Positions 29,249 through 38,404 are shown, numbered from the stretch's first letter. The stretch is 64,000 bases of DNA from Legionella sp. (GCA_030158115.1 JAOATK010000018.1:186001-250000), one strand, 5' to 3'. Notes: generated from the letters alone by a model not told the origin. A program made the numbers and translations.

Positions 29249-30445
29249 ATGTCTATTGAAGTCAAAGTACCTGTTCTGCCTGAGTCAGTCGCTGATGCAA
29301 CGATTGCTGCTTGGCATAAAAAAGTAGGTGACAAAGTTACTCGTGATGAAAATTTACTGGATCTTGAAACAGATAAAGTGGTTCTTGAAGTTCCAGCCCC
29401 AGCCGATGGAGTGCTCACTGAAATTATGTTCCAAGTAGGGGATACTGTTCGTTCAAGTGAGTTATTAGCTAGAATTTCTGAGGGTGCCGCCTCTTCTACT
29501 AAAGAAGAAACCAAAACAACCTCCAGTGACATGAGTGCTAAAGAGGACAAATCAACTAGTCCTGTGGTGCGTCGTATGATGGCTGAGCATGACTTACAGC
29601 CAGGACAGATTCAAGGCAGTGGTAAAGAGGGTCGGATTACTAAAGAAGACGTGCTCTCTTATATTGAATCCAACCGTGAAAAATTAAACACGAAACCTGC
29701 TGAAACTAAAAAAACTCAAGCACCAGCAGCAGCGCCAATGGGTCCTCGTGAAGAACGTCGTGTGCCAATGACTCGTTTACGCGCCAAAATTGCGGAACGT
29801 TTATTAGATGCACAGCATAATGCAGCTATGTTAACTACGTTTAACGAAGTTAATTTAAAAGCAGTGATGGACTTGCGCGCTCAATACAAAGACAGCTTTG
29901 AGAAGAAACATGGCGTAAAACTTGGTTTTATGGCTTTCTTTACCAAAGCAGTGGTTGAGTCACTAAAGCGTTTTCCTGCAGTCAATGCCTCTATTGATGG
30001 ACAAGATGTGGTCTATCATGGTTTTTATGATATTGGTATTGCCGTATCCACGGAAAGAGGCTTAGTTGTCCCAGTTATTCGTGACGCAGATCAAATGAGC
30101 ATGGCAGAAATTGAATTGGCCATCAACGACGCAGCAAAACGTGCTCGAGAAGGCAAATTGTCCATGGAGGAAATGCAAGGTGGAACATTTACTATCACGA
30201 ATGGTGGTGTATTTGGTTCTTTATTATCGACGCCAATTATCAATCCACCTCAAACCGGCATTTTAGGAATGCATAAAATCGAAGATAGAGTTGTAGTGGA
30301 AAAGGGAGAAATTGTTATTCGCCCTATGATGTACGTGGCTTTATCTTACAATCACTGTTTGATTGATGGAAAAGATTCAGTACAATTTTTAGTAAGTGTT
30401 AAAGAATTACTAGAAGATCCAGCGCGACTTTTACTTAATATCTAG
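29249..30445 (+). CDS. sucB: Dihydrolipoyl succinyltransferase, 2-oxoglutarate dehydrogenase E2
   Basis: SucB carries the lipoyl arm and transfers succinyl to CoA. The 398-residue product has a lipoyl domain (lysine K43 in [12 protein letters not shown]), an acid- and threonine-rich linker, a peripheral-subunit-binding domain ([20 protein letters not shown]), a second linker rich in A, P and K, and the catalytic domain ending in [11 protein letters not shown] with H369 and D373. One lipoyl domain is normal for SucB. No lpd gene lies next to it; the E3 subunit must be encoded elsewhere. Confidence 0.97.
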   Translation: MSIEVKVPVLPESVADATIAAWHKKVGDKVTRDENLLDLETDKVVLEVPAPADGVLTEIMFQVGDTVRSSELLARISEGAASSTKEETKTTSSDMSAKEDKSTSPVVRRMMAEHDLQPGQIQGSGKEGRITKEDVLSYIESNREKLNTKPAETKKTQAPAAAPMGPREERRVPMTRLRAKIAERLLDAQHNAAMLTTFNEVNLKAVMDLRAQYKDSFEKKHGVKLGFMAFFTKAVVESLKRFPAVNASIDGQDVVYHGFYDIGIAVSTERGLVVPVIRDADQMSMAEIELAINDAAKRAREGKLSMEEMQGGTFTITNGGVFGSLLSTPIINPPQTGILGMHKIEDRVVVEKGEIVIRPMMYVALSYNHCLIDGKDSVQFLVSVKELLEDPARLLLNI

Positions 30446-30490
30446 TACCTTGCTCTAGTTTTATCGATTCGTAGCCTCATTGGCGGTATT

Positions 30491-30603
30491 ATCCCTTCTC
30501 TCCGGGAGGAGAGAAGGAGGCACGTAGTGACGGATAGGGGGCGTGCGAGTCCCACTCTCATTTGCCTTTGCACCTTCTCCTGTAAACGGGAGCAGAGAAA
30601 GGC
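30491..30603. repeat. Dispersed CCTTCTCC-type repeat, copy B
   Basis: An imperfect inverted repeat: CCCTTCTCTCCGGGAGGAGA at the left, ACGGATAGGGGGCGTGCGAG in the middle, CACCTTCTCCTGTAAACGGG at the right. It is related to 26241-26351. It splits sucB from sucC. Confidence 0.7.
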
Positions 30604-30711
30604 TTAAATGGCTACGGACTGCTCAAAACTAGATGGAAACGGTACTAATCAACCACAGTTAACCGCAAGCCCTGTCTTTATGGGATTTGCTTTTTTAGAA
30701 AGGTAATTGCA

Positions 30712-31872
30712 ATGAATTTACATGAATACCAAGCTAAACAACTTTTCGCCAGCTATAACTTACCTGTTCCAAAGGGTGAGGTAGCTTATAATGTTGAAGA
30801 TGCACTACAAGTAGCTTCTCAACTATCTACTTCAAAGTGGGTTGTTAAAGCCCAAGTTCATGCAGGCGGTCGAGGCAAGGCGGGTGGCGTTAAATTAGTT
30901 TCTAATAAAGATGAATTAGCAGCCGCAGTGAAAGCACTGTTAGGAACTCGCCTAGTTACTTATCAAACAGATGCTCATGGTCAACCGGTGAATGCGGTAT
31001 TAGTTGAAGAAACATGTGAGATTGCAAGAGAGTTATATCTTGGTGCTGTGGTTGATAGAGCAACACGTCGTGTGGTGATTATGGCATCCACAGAAGGTGG
31101 TGTTGAAATTGAAAAAGTAGCCGAGGAAACCCCTGAGAAAATCTTTAAAGTTATCGTTGATCCTTTAGTAGGTGTTATGCCATACCAATGTCGTGATGCG
31201 GGTTTTAAACTAGGTTTACAAGATGATCAAATCAAACAATTTACTCATTTAATGATGGGATTAGGTAAAATGTTTGTTGAATGCGATTTAAGCCTATTAG
31301 AAATTAATCCATTAGTCGTTACTAAATCAGGGCAATTAATTTGTTTAGACGGTAAAATTAATATCGATGGCAATGCGCTATATCGCCAACCTAAATTGAA
31401 AGGCATGCGTGATACTGCTCAAGAAGATGAGCGAGAAAATCGTGCTAGTGATTGGGAATTAAATTACATTCCTCTAGATGGATCCATTGGTTGTATGGTG
31501 AATGGTGCAGGTTTAGCAATGGCTACGATGGACGTTATCAAATTACATGGCGGTGATCCAGCAAACTTCCTAGATGTAGGCGGCGGCGCGACGAAAGAGC
31601 GCGTGAGCGAAGCGTTAAAAATTATTTTATCTGATGATAAAGTGAAAGGTATTTTAGTTAATATTTTTGGTGGTATTGTTCGTTGCGACTTGATTGCTGA
31701 TGGTATTCTTGCCGCAGTTAAAGAAGTGGATGTGAAAATACCAGTCGTAGTCCGACTAGAAGGTAACAACGCCCAACTAGGTGCTGACATTCTTAATAAA
31801 AGCGAGTTGAACATCATTGCTGCAACCAGTTTAACGGATGCTGCAAAGAAAATTGTAGCAGCTGTTGCTTAA
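30712..31872 (+). CDS. sucC: Succinyl-CoA synthetase beta subunit
   Basis: SucC binds the nucleotide and, with SucD, converts succinyl-CoA to succinate with substrate-level phosphorylation. The 386-residue product starts [20 protein letters not shown], has the ATP-grasp core ([29 protein letters not shown]) and the C-terminal CoA-ligase-type domain ([27 protein letters not shown]). Length matches E. coli SucC (388). Confidence 0.97.
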   Translation: MNLHEYQAKQLFASYNLPVPKGEVAYNVEDALQVASQLSTSKWVVKAQVHAGGRGKAGGVKLVSNKDELAAAVKALLGTRLVTYQTDAHGQPVNAVLVEETCEIARELYLGAVVDRATRRVVIMASTEGGVEIEKVAEETPEKIFKVIVDPLVGVMPYQCRDAGFKLGLQDDQIKQFTHLMMGLGKMFVECDLSLLEINPLVVTKSGQLICLDGKINIDGNALYRQPKLKGMRDTAQEDERENRASDWELNYIPLDGSIGCMVNGAGLAMATMDVIKLHGGDPANFLDVGGGATKERVSEALKIILSDDKVKGILVNIFGGIVRCDLIADGILAAVKEVDVKIPVVVRLEGNNAQLGADILNKSELNIIAATSLTDAAKKIVAAVA

Positions 31873-31931
31873 TTACTAGTGTTCCTAACCCACAGAGTGA
31901 ATAGGGTTTTAAACAAAATTTCGAGGTTACA

Positions 31932-32807
31932 ATGAGTGTATTAGTTAATAAACAAACTAAAGTATTATGTCAGGGCTTTACAGGCAAGCAAGGAACTTAC
32001 CATTCAGAACAAGCTATTGCATACGGAACACGTATGGTTGGTGGCGTTACGCCCGGTAAAGGAGGTCAAACTCATCTAGGTTTGCCAGTATTTAACACCA
32101 TGCGTGAGGCAGTTGAAGCAACTCAAGCAGATGCGAGTGTCATTTATGTTCCAGCACCTTTTTGTAAAGACTCAATTATAGAAGCTGCAGATGCAGGAAT
32201 TCTATTAATTGTTTGTATCACTGAAGGTGTGCCTGTATTGGATATGCTTGAAGTGAAAGTATATTTAGAAAATAACACCAGTGCTCGGCTAATTGGCCCT
32301 AACTGCCCAGGAATTATTACTCCGGGTGAATGCAAAATCGGTATTATGCCAGGTTCTATCCATTTGCCAGGAAAAGTAGGTATTGTGTCGCGTTCAGGCA
32401 CTTTAACTTATGAAGCGGTAAAACAAACCACGGACAAAGGATTTGGACAAAGTACGTGTATTGGTATAGGGGGCGATCCTATTCCTGGCACTAACTTTAT
32501 TGATGCATTAGCTTTATTTGAAAAAGATCCGCAAACCGAAGCTATTATTATGGTTGGTGAGATTGGAGGCTCTGCAGAGGAAGAGGCTGCCGAATACATT
32601 AAATCGCATATCAGCAAACCAGTTGTTTCATATATTGCCGGTGTGACTGCACCTGCTGGCAAACGTATGGGTCATGCTGGAGCAATTATTTCTGGTGGTA
32701 AAGGCACTGCAGCTGAAAAATATGCAGCGCTTGAAGCAGCCGGAGTAAGAACAGTACGTTCACCTGCCGATTTGGGTGATGCAATTGCTGAAGTAACAGG
32801 TTGGTAG
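31932..32807 (+). CDS. sucD: Succinyl-CoA synthetase alpha subunit
   Basis: SucD binds CoA and carries the phosphohistidine intermediate, here H248 in [13 protein letters not shown]. The 291-residue product starts [21 protein letters not shown] (CoA-binding Rossmann fold) and has [10 protein letters not shown] and [11 protein letters not shown]. It is the last gene of the sdh-suc cluster and is followed by the 83-bp repeat array. Confidence 0.97.
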   Translation: MSVLVNKQTKVLCQGFTGKQGTYHSEQAIAYGTRMVGGVTPGKGGQTHLGLPVFNTMREAVEATQADASVIYVPAPFCKDSIIEAADAGILLIVCITEGVPVLDMLEVKVYLENNTSARLIGPNCPGIITPGECKIGIMPGSIHLPGKVGIVSRSGTLTYEAVKQTTDKGFGQSTCIGIGGDPIPGTNFIDALALFEKDPQTEAIIMVGEIGGSAEEEAAEYIKSHISKPVVSYIAGVTAPAGKRMGHAGAIISGGKGTAAEKYAALEAAGVRTVRSPADLGDAIAEVTGW

Positions 32808-32868
32808 CAGCCTGGATTTCATGTTGCAAAGTCTAGTCAACGGGCCCTGGCCATTAAGATAAGATTTT

Positions 32869-33190
32869 GTAGGTTGGGTCATGACCCAACAACTCTCCCG
32901 AGTCAAGCAGGCCCCGGACGTTAGGTCACGACCATCAAGCTAAGGATTTAGGTAGGTTGGGTCATGACCCAACAATTCCCCCGAGTCAAGCAGGCCCCGG
33001 ACGTTAGGTCACGACCATCAAGCTAAGGATTTAGGTAGGTTGGGTCACGACCCAACAATTCCCCTGAGTCAAGCAGGACCCGGATATTAGGTCACGACCA
33101 TCAAGCTAAGTATTTTGGTAGGTTGGGTCACGACCCAACAACTCTCCTGAGTCAAGCAGGGCCCGGATGTTGGGTCACGACCCAACCTAC
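32869..33190. repeat. Tandem array of 83-bp units built on a GTTGGGTC palindrome
   Basis: Units start at 32869, 32952, 33035 and 33118, an exact 83-base period, with a shortened last unit ending at 33190. Each starts GTAGGTTGGGTC(A/C)(T/C)GACCCAAC, a near-perfect palindrome, and continues through GAGTCAAGCAGG and TTAGGTCACGACCATCAAGC. The array ends with the inverted copy GACCCAACCTAC, so the whole block is bracketed by inverted termini. There are no variable spacers, so this is not CRISPR. It fills most of the 417 bases between sucD and pdxH. Confidence 0.92.
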
Positions 33191-33224
33191 GTTTTAAGCA
33201 GTATTTCCTTTTTCAAGGTATTTT

Positions 33225-33872
33225 ATGACGGATTTCAGAAGCATTGCCGATATAAGACGAGATTACGGGGTATTGAGTTTAAATGACGACCTAGTTCCCT
33301 CAGATCCCATTATTCAATTTCAGTCATGGTTTGACGATGTTTTAAAAAATGAAACAAATGATCCTACCGCTATGGTACTGTGTACCGTAGATAGCAAGGG
33401 CCAACCTGATTCACGTGTTGTTCTTTTAAAAGGTTTAGAGGCTGGCAATTTTATTTTTTATACTAATTATGACAGTGTTAAAGCCACGCAAATTCAACAT
33501 AAGCCCTATGTGGCGCTGAATTTTTATTGGCCTCAAATGTCTCGCCAAGTTCGTATTCGTGGAGCTATTCAGACCGTGAGTGAAGAACAATCAGACAGTT
33601 ATTTTTCATCACGACCGATTAAGAGTCAGTTCAGTGCGATTATTTCGCCGCAAAGCCATGAAGTAGCTAACCGAGATGTTCTAGAAAAAGCGTTAAATGA
33701 TTTAATTCAACAACATCCGAATGCCACCGTTAGTCGTCCAAAAAATTGGGGTGGCTACCAAGTCGTTCCAGATGAAATCGAATTTTGGCAAGGAAGAGAT
33801 AACCGACTACACGATCGAATCCATTATTATCGTCAAGATGGGCAATGGAAACATCATCGGTTGGCCCCTTAG
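33225..33872 (+). CDS. pdxH: Pyridoxamine 5'-phosphate oxidase
   Basis: PdxH oxidises pyridoxine or pyridoxamine 5'-phosphate to PLP using FMN. The 215-residue product has the FMN-binding signature ([54 protein letters not shown]) and the C-terminal dimer and active-site region ([15 protein letters not shown]...WKHHRLAP). Length matches the family (about 215-218). A strong intrinsic terminator follows. Confidence 0.96.
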   Translation: MTDFRSIADIRRDYGVLSLNDDLVPSDPIIQFQSWFDDVLKNETNDPTAMVLCTVDSKGQPDSRVVLLKGLEAGNFIFYTNYDSVKATQIQHKPYVALNFYWPQMSRQVRIRGAIQTVSEEQSDSYFSSRPIKSQFSAIISPQSHEVANRDVLEKALNDLIQQHPNATVSRPKNWGGYQVVPDEIEFWQGRDNRLHDRIHYYRQDGQWKHHRLAP

Positions 33873-33881
33873 GTTAAAAAC

Positions 33882-33908
33882 ACCGGCAAATTTTGCCGGT
33901 TTTTTTTA
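33882..33908 (+). terminator. Intrinsic terminator after pdxH
   Basis: ACCGGCAA-ATT-TTGCCGGT forms a GC-rich stem with a three-base loop, directly followed by eight T residues. It lies 10 bases after the pdxH stop codon. Confidence 0.9.
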
Positions 33909-33979
33909 AACCACCTCTTCGCTGAGTAGTTTTGATTGCACATCGCGCAGTCAAGTGATCACACACATCACCTTAATTT

Positions 33980-34006
33980 CCTTGATTATGCAGTGTGAAA
34001 TCAAGG
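33980..34006. promoter_or_regulatory. Inverted repeat upstream of the sigma-54-like site
   Basis: CCTTGATT (33980-33987) and AATCAAGG (33999-34006) are perfect inverted arms around an 11-base spacer. It is centred about 58 bases upstream of the -24 GG. This is a plausible activator site, but no regulator can be named. Confidence 0.4.
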
Positions 34007-34048
34007 TTACCCTCATTTTTAACAACTTATTTTAACACTTTAAAAAAG

Positions 34049-34066
34049 TTGGCCCGTTACTTGCAT
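34049..34066 (+). promoter_or_regulatory. Sigma-54-like (-24/-12) promoter upstream of letE
   Basis: TTGGCCCGTTACTTGCAT matches the sigma-54 pattern TGGCAC-N5-TTGC with one mismatch. It has the obligatory GG (34051-34052) and GC (34063-34064) separated by exactly 10 bases. Transcription would start near 34077. Seen in sequence; use by RpoN is inferred. Confidence 0.5.
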
Positions 34067-34291
34067 TACTCTATGTAGGGAAAGAGAAAAATAAATTCTG
34101 ATGTTTGACAATAAATTGTCAAGAATTAGTAAATGTTTTTACTTTGAATGTAAGTAGCGGTTTAAAGTTTTAAAATTGCTTTAAGTGTATATGGTTATAG
34201 CAGATTTAAAAAAATATACACCGCTTTAACAATAATTTAGGAGTAGCTTCAGTTGAACTTTATATTTGACGCATAAATTGAGGGTAACATC

Positions 34292-34666
34292 ATGAACGAC
34301 ATTACAGCCATACTACCAGACATCAAATTACGCTTTAACATTGATCACCCAACCTATGAAGAGAGTTATTCTTCAGGCTACGAGAGCGCATTAGCCTATC
34401 AGTCTGAAGAAGATAATCCTTTTCAAAAAGGTACTCAAGAAGCTAATCATTGGTTAGAAGGTTGGTGGGATGCTTTGTCCGGAGATGAGCCTCTGTTTAA
34501 CACAAGTTCACTTGAAGCTAATGAAATGGCTTTAGAAAAAGAAGTTGCTGCAAATGATCAGCACTATTGTCAAAAGCACAGCTTCTTCTCTTTAGTGATG
34601 GAAATTAGTGGCGCACTCGCTGCTTCAGCAATAGTTGGATATCAATTATTTGAATTAGTAGCCTAA
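34292..34666 (+). CDS. letE: Transmission trait enhancer LetE (RMF-like)
   Basis: A 124-residue protein placed just after pdxH, where I recall letE in L. pneumophila. LetE was described as enhancing transmission traits such as motility. Residues 27-62 (SGYESALAYQSEEDNPFQKG ... HWLEGWWDAL) resemble ribosome modulation factor, whose family pattern is G-x-x-A-x3-G...NP(Y/F)...W-x-x-GW. The C-terminus (about 100-121, SLVMEISGALAASAIVGYQL) is a probable membrane helix, unlike classical RMF. The name rests on context and recall; the RMF resemblance is by eye. Confidence 0.72.
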   Translation: MNDITAILPDIKLRFNIDHPTYEESYSSGYESALAYQSEEDNPFQKGTQEANHWLEGWWDALSGDEPLFNTSSLEANEMALEKEVAANDQHYCQKHSFFSLVMEISGALAASAIVGYQLFELVA

Positions 34667-34680
34667 TCGCCCCAAAAACA

Positions 34681-34724
34681 TTAACTCTTGAGATAACTTG
34701 AAATCAATTTATCTCAAGAGTTAA
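34681..34724. terminator. Inverted repeat between letE and the ankyrin-like gene
   Basis: TTAACTCTTGAGATAA (34681-34696) and TTATCTCAAGAGTTAA (34709-34724) are perfect 16-bp arms with a 12-base loop. It lies between two convergent genes and overlaps the stop codon of the minus-strand gene, so it probably ends transcription from both sides. A related sequence recurs at 38369-38404. Confidence 0.7.
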
Positions 34725-37700
34725 TGATTTTTTGGGGTAGTGTTATCTGGTTTCTTATTATCTATTGTTACAGCAGCCCTCAAGCGCTTTAAGCTGGAGG
34801 TTTCATGATTTGCAAAAAACCTACCCCAAAGTCGTTCGATTTTTAAAGCTTTATATAATGGGCTGTCCAAATTTTGAAGCGCGGCCTTAACATTTTCTTC
34901 CAAGTTTGTAGGTTGTTTTTTAAGTTCATTATAAGCATCTAAAACCGCTATTTTTTTTGATAGAGCATTGATGCTCATCGCGTTTAAGCTTATTTTAAGA
35001 GCATTTTCAATTGGGTTTAAGGAATCTAAATTATTTATATCTAGTTTAACTTTATCAAAGAGAATTTTTTTATACTGAGATGTATTAATCAGTGTAATGA
35101 GCGGATCTTTATAAAGTAATTGACCCGGCAGGCAGTTAACTAAATTATTCCGGAATTTTTTATTGTCTTCTGCAAACTTTAAGAGGCTCCAACCTGTGGG
35201 AGTTTTTTCGCTTAATAGTTCAGCAATTAATTTTTGGGGTTCATGTGTCGTAAGGGCTGCTTCAATTAGACTGGGTATTGCATTGGGGTCACGGAGGCTA
35301 GCGGCTAACATCAGAGCATTCTTGCCTCTAGAGGTTTTTGCGCTTAATAGTTCAGCAATTAATATTTGGGGCTTACTGGTCGTAAGGGCCGCTTTAATCA
35401 AATTAGGTATTGCATTGGGTTGACGTTCCGCAGCCAACATCAGGGCATTCTTGCCACCAGAGGTTTTTTCGCTTAATAGTTCAGCAATTAATTTTTGGGG
35501 TTCATGTGTCGTAAGGGCCGCTTTAATCAAATTAGGTATTGCATCTGATCTCCATTCCGCTGCCAACATCAGGGCATTCCTGCCAAAACAATTGCTTGCG
35601 CTTAATAGCTCAGTAATTAATGTTTTGGGCTCACTGGTTGTAAGGGCCGCTTCAATCAAACTAGGTATTGCATTGGGTTGATAGGACACAGCCAGCATCA
35701 GAGTATTCCTGTCAAAAGAATCTTTTGTACTTAATAGTTCAGCAATGAATTTTTGGGGCTGATCGGTTTGAACGGCCGCCTCAATCAACTTAGGTATTGC
35801 ATCGGATTGATATCGCGCGGCTATCATCAGGGCATTTATGCCATTAGAGTTTTTTGCGCTTAATAGTTCAGCAATTAATGTTTGGGGCTGATCGGTTTGA
35901 ACGGCCGCCTCAATCAAATTAGGTATTGCATCGGGTTGATATCGCGCGGCTATCATCAGAGCATTTATGCCATCAGAGGTTTTTGCGCTTAATAGTTCAC
36001 CGATGAATGTTTGAGACTGGGCCGCCTCAATCAACTTAGGTATTGCATTGGGTTGATGTTCCGCAGCCAACATCAGGGCATTCATGCCATCAGAAGTTTT
36101 TGCGTTTAATAGTTCAGCAATGAATGTTTGGGGCTGATCGGTTTGAACGGCCGCTTTAATCAAATTAGGTATTGCATCGGGTTGATATCGCGCGGCTATC
36201 ATCAGAGCATTTATGCCATCAGAGGTTTTTGCGCTTAATAGTTCACCGATGAATGTTTGAGACTGGGCCGCCTCAATCAACTTAGGTATTGCATTGGGTT
36301 GATGTTCAGCAGCCAACATCAGGACATTCATGCCATTAGAGGTTTTTGCGCTTAATAGTTCAGCAATGAATTTTTGGGGCTGATCGGTTTGATCGGCCGC
36401 TTTAATCAAATTAGGTATTGCATCGGGTTGATATCCCGCGGCTATCATCAGGGCATTCATGCCATTAGAGGTTTTTTCGCTTAATAGTTCAGCGATTAAT
36501 GTTTTGGGCTTATTGGTCGTAAGGGCCGCTTTAATCAAATTAGGTATTGCATCGGGTTGATATCGCGCGGCTATCATCAGGGTATTTAGGCCATTAGAGG
36601 TTTTTGCGCTTAATAGTTCAGCAATTAATGTTTGTGGCTTATGGGTATTACCGGCTGCTTCAATCAGACTGGGTATTGCATTGGGTTGACGGCATGCGGC
36701 CAACATCAGGGCATTCCTGCCATCAGAGATTTTTGTGCTTAATAGTTCAGCGATTAATGTTTTAGGCTTACTGGTCGTAAGGGCCGCTTGAATCAAATTG
36801 GGTATTGCATCTGGTTGATAGTACGCAGCCATCATCAGAGCATTCATGCCATTAGAGTTTTTTGCGCTTAATAGATTAGTAATTAATCGAGTGCTTAGGT
36901 TGTGCTTTGAGAAGACTTGTAATAATAGAAGGGTATGAGGAACAGTCAAATAAACTGGTGATCTCCATATTTTCGTCTGACTAGCAATAATGTTTATTGA
37001 CTCTGTAGGTAGTTGAGGCAGTATAGACAGCAGTTTATTTTTCACAGTAATTAATGTTTTTTCTTTAAACAATAAAGGTAACAAACGAGCTTGGTTATTT
37101 TTTTTCGAAAGCCATATTTTCCAACATTGTTGGCTATATTCTTCTATGTCGGGAGAAAATAGCTTAATAAAATTCAATTGTTGGACTAGTTCATCACTTG
37201 TTAAGTCTTCATTAATAGGTTTTGCACAAAGGTTTTGAGCAACAATATGTTTCTTGGCATCCGAAAAATATTTAAACAATTCCGGATGGTTCATTTGCAT
37301 TAATAATGCACGATACTCTGCTTCTTTTAATAAATCATTGAGTTGGATGTCGTTGTTGGGATTGAATAAAGCATCAAATAAGAGATGCTCTTTGTCGGTA
37401 AATATAAAATACCCTTTATCTTTTAGGGTGGTTATCAGGCGACTACAGACAGTGGGCCAGTTGATATCACAAGGGGTATCCTCGGTATCTAATATAAATA
37501 CATCTCCATAGTCTAATTCGGTGCCTAAGAGCTTTTTGAGAAAGTCCATCATTTTGCGATAGGCATCCAATTCATAGCCCTCTGTTGCTCCCTGATAGCC
37601 ATAATAGGTTCTTAACTCAGACTCTATGTTAGTTTGCAATTGAGTCAATATAGATAAAGCAGTATAACGCTCCTTAAAAGCAGCGGTGAGAGCAGAGACA

Positions 37701-38230
37701 TTGGTTGATTTTCTTGAGTAAACATCTTTAGCGTTGATAGGTCGAACACCGTAGCCTATGCTTGCCGCGAGGATAAAAAAGGAATTATGTTTGTGAACAT
37801 CATCACTGTCTTTTCTCGCCACCCCTTCTACAATAGATATCCTTATGAGTAGCAATATGTCATCAATGCTTTGTGGTCGAACTATCCCTAATAGGATCGA
37901 GTTAACTCGATTGTGAAAACCCGGGGCGCATTGATCAAGGCCTTCTATTAGCTTATCTGTAATGACCTGTTTTTCTGATTCATTGATACTGGTGTTGTTT
38001 AGATGCGCTTGTATGGCAAGAATAGTTTCTTTAAGAGATGATTTATAGGTGTAAGTAGAATTATTGCCTACAAATATTTCGAGTTTGCTTTGAACATGCG
38101 CAAAATCTTGCTTACTAGGACAATGTGTAATAAGCAGTTGAGCAAATTCATCGAGCTTTAATTCGCCTTTTATAGTTATTTTTTTATCTGGAGGAGTTTT
38201 ATAACAAAGTGATGGGTTGATAATAGGCAT
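34721..38230 (-). CDS. Large ankyrin-like tandem-repeat protein, candidate Dot/Icm effector
   Basis: A 1169-residue cytoplasmic protein without signal peptide. The N-terminal third (about 1-440) is unique sequence. The middle holds 13 tandem repeats plus one degenerate unit, mostly 43 residues, two of 39. The consensus is SDGxNALMIAARYQPDAIP, NLIKAA, a linker xTxxPQ, then xxIAELLSAKT. The NALM-AA and IPNLI-AA helices resemble ankyrin repeats (TALHLAA, VVKLLL), but the unit is about 10 residues longer. A C-terminal region of about 150 residues follows, ending in a polar tail. I start at ATG 38230, with GGGAG upstream; TTG 38236 is possible. Repeat proteins of this kind are common Legionella effectors, but secretion is not shown. 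Confidence 0.85.
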   Translation of the reverse strand: MPIINPSLCYKTPPDKKITIKGELKLDEFAQLLITHCPSKQDFAHVQSKLEIFVGNNSTYTYKSSLKETILAIQAHLNNTSINESEKQVITDKLIEGLDQCAPGFHNRVNSILLGIVRPQSIDDILLLIRISIVEGVARKDSDDVHKHNSFFILAASIGYGVRPINAKDVYSRKSTNVSALTAAFKERYTALSILTQLQTNIESELRTYYGYQGATEGYELDAYRKMMDFLKKLLGTELDYGDVFILDTEDTPCDINWPTVCSRLITTLKDKGYFIFTDKEHLLFDALFNPNNDIQLNDLLKEAEYRALLMQMNHPELFKYFSDAKKHIVAQNLCAKPINEDLTSDELVQQLNFIKLFSPDIEEYSQQCWKIWLSKKNNQARLLPLLFKEKTLITVKNKLLSILPQLPTESINIIASQTKIWRSPVYLTVPHTLLLLQVFSKHNLSTRLITNLLSAKNSNGMNALMMAAYYQPDAIPNLIQAALTTSKPKTLIAELLSTKISDGRNALMLAACRQPNAIPSLIEAAGNTHKPQTLIAELLSAKTSNGLNTLMIAARYQPDAIPNLIKAALTTNKPKTLIAELLSEKTSNGMNALMIAAGYQPDAIPNLIKAADQTDQPQKFIAELLSAKTSNGMNVLMLAAEHQPNAIPKLIEAAQSQTFIGELLSAKTSDGINALMIAARYQPDAIPNLIKAAVQTDQPQTFIAELLNAKTSDGMNALMLAAEHQPNAIPKLIEAAQSQTFIGELLSAKTSDGINALMIAARYQPDAIPNLIEAAVQTDQPQTLIAELLSAKNSNGINALMIAARYQSDAIPKLIEAAVQTDQPQKFIAELLSTKDSFDRNTLMLAVSYQPNAIPSLIEAALTTSEPKTLITELLSASNCFGRNALMLAAEWRSDAIPNLIKAALTTHEPQKLIAELLSEKTSGGKNALMLAAERQPNAIPNLIKAALTTSKPQILIAELLSAKTSRGKNALMLAASLRDPNAIPSLIEAALTTHEPQKLIAELLSEKTPTGWSLLKFAEDNKKFRNNLVNCLPGQLLYKDPLITLINTSQYKKILFDKVKLDINNLDSLNPIENALKISLNAMSINALSKKIAVLDAYNELKKQPTNLEENVKAALQNLDSPLYKALKIERLWGRFFANHETSSLKRLRAAVTIDNKKPDNTTPKNH

Positions 38231-38286
38231 GTACAACTACTCCCATTAATAATAATGAAATGTTACCCTAATCTATATAGGTTGCG

Positions 38287-38292
38287 ATTATA
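38287..38292 (-). promoter_or_regulatory. Possible -10 box for the ankyrin-like gene
   Basis: On the minus strand GCTATAATCGC contains a perfect TATAAT, 57 bases before the start codon. The region upstream is AT-rich, and no clear -35 or PmrA-type box is seen. Confidence 0.4.
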
Positions 38293-38325
38293 GCACACAT
38301 TTTTGAAAAAGTGTATTTTTAAAGT

Positions 38326-38360
38326 CCTTATAGGCCTTTCGGTCACCATTGCCTATAAGG
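38326..38360. repeat. Inverted repeat between the ankyrin-like and SseB-like genes
   Basis: CCTTATAGGC (38326-38335) and GCCTATAAGG (38351-38360) are perfect 10-bp arms with a 15-base loop. No T-run of terminator type follows on the minus strand. Confidence 0.5.
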
Positions 38361-38368
38361 TAGTGATG

Positions 38369-38404
38369 GGATAACTTGATTTCAATTTATCCCAAGAGTT
38401 AATG
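38369..38404. repeat. Partial direct repeat of 34691-34726, hairpin-forming
   Basis: This stretch (GGATAACTTGATTTCAATTT ... CAAGAGTTAATG) matches 34691-34726 at 32 of 36 positions in the same orientation. Its inner part GGGATAA ... TTTATCCC can form a hairpin. It lies downstream of the minus-strand SseB-like gene, as its twin lies downstream of the ankyrin-like gene. Confidence 0.75.

Larger units (their letters stand above)
33909..34291. other. Long regulatory leader upstream of letE
   Basis: A 383-base region between the pdxH terminator and letE with no coding sequence seen. It holds an inverted repeat (33980-34006), a sigma-54-like -24/-12 promoter (34049-34066) and an AT-rich leader of about 215 bases before the letE ATG. 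Such a long leader could contain an untranslated regulatory RNA element, but I recognise none. Confidence 0.5.

Noticed and set aside
29080..29550. Minus-strand frame of 156 codons across the sucA-sucB junction
   Set aside because: It overlaps two highly conserved genes on the other strand and has a serine- and threonine-rich composition typical of an antisense shadow.
32869..33190. Regular repeats that could suggest a CRISPR array
   Set aside because: The full 83-base unit is repeated with no variable spacers, and no cas genes are present in the window.
34900..36900. Short plus-strand open frames opposite the ankyrin-like repeats
   Set aside because: They recur with the repeat period and only mirror the repeat codons of the minus-strand gene.
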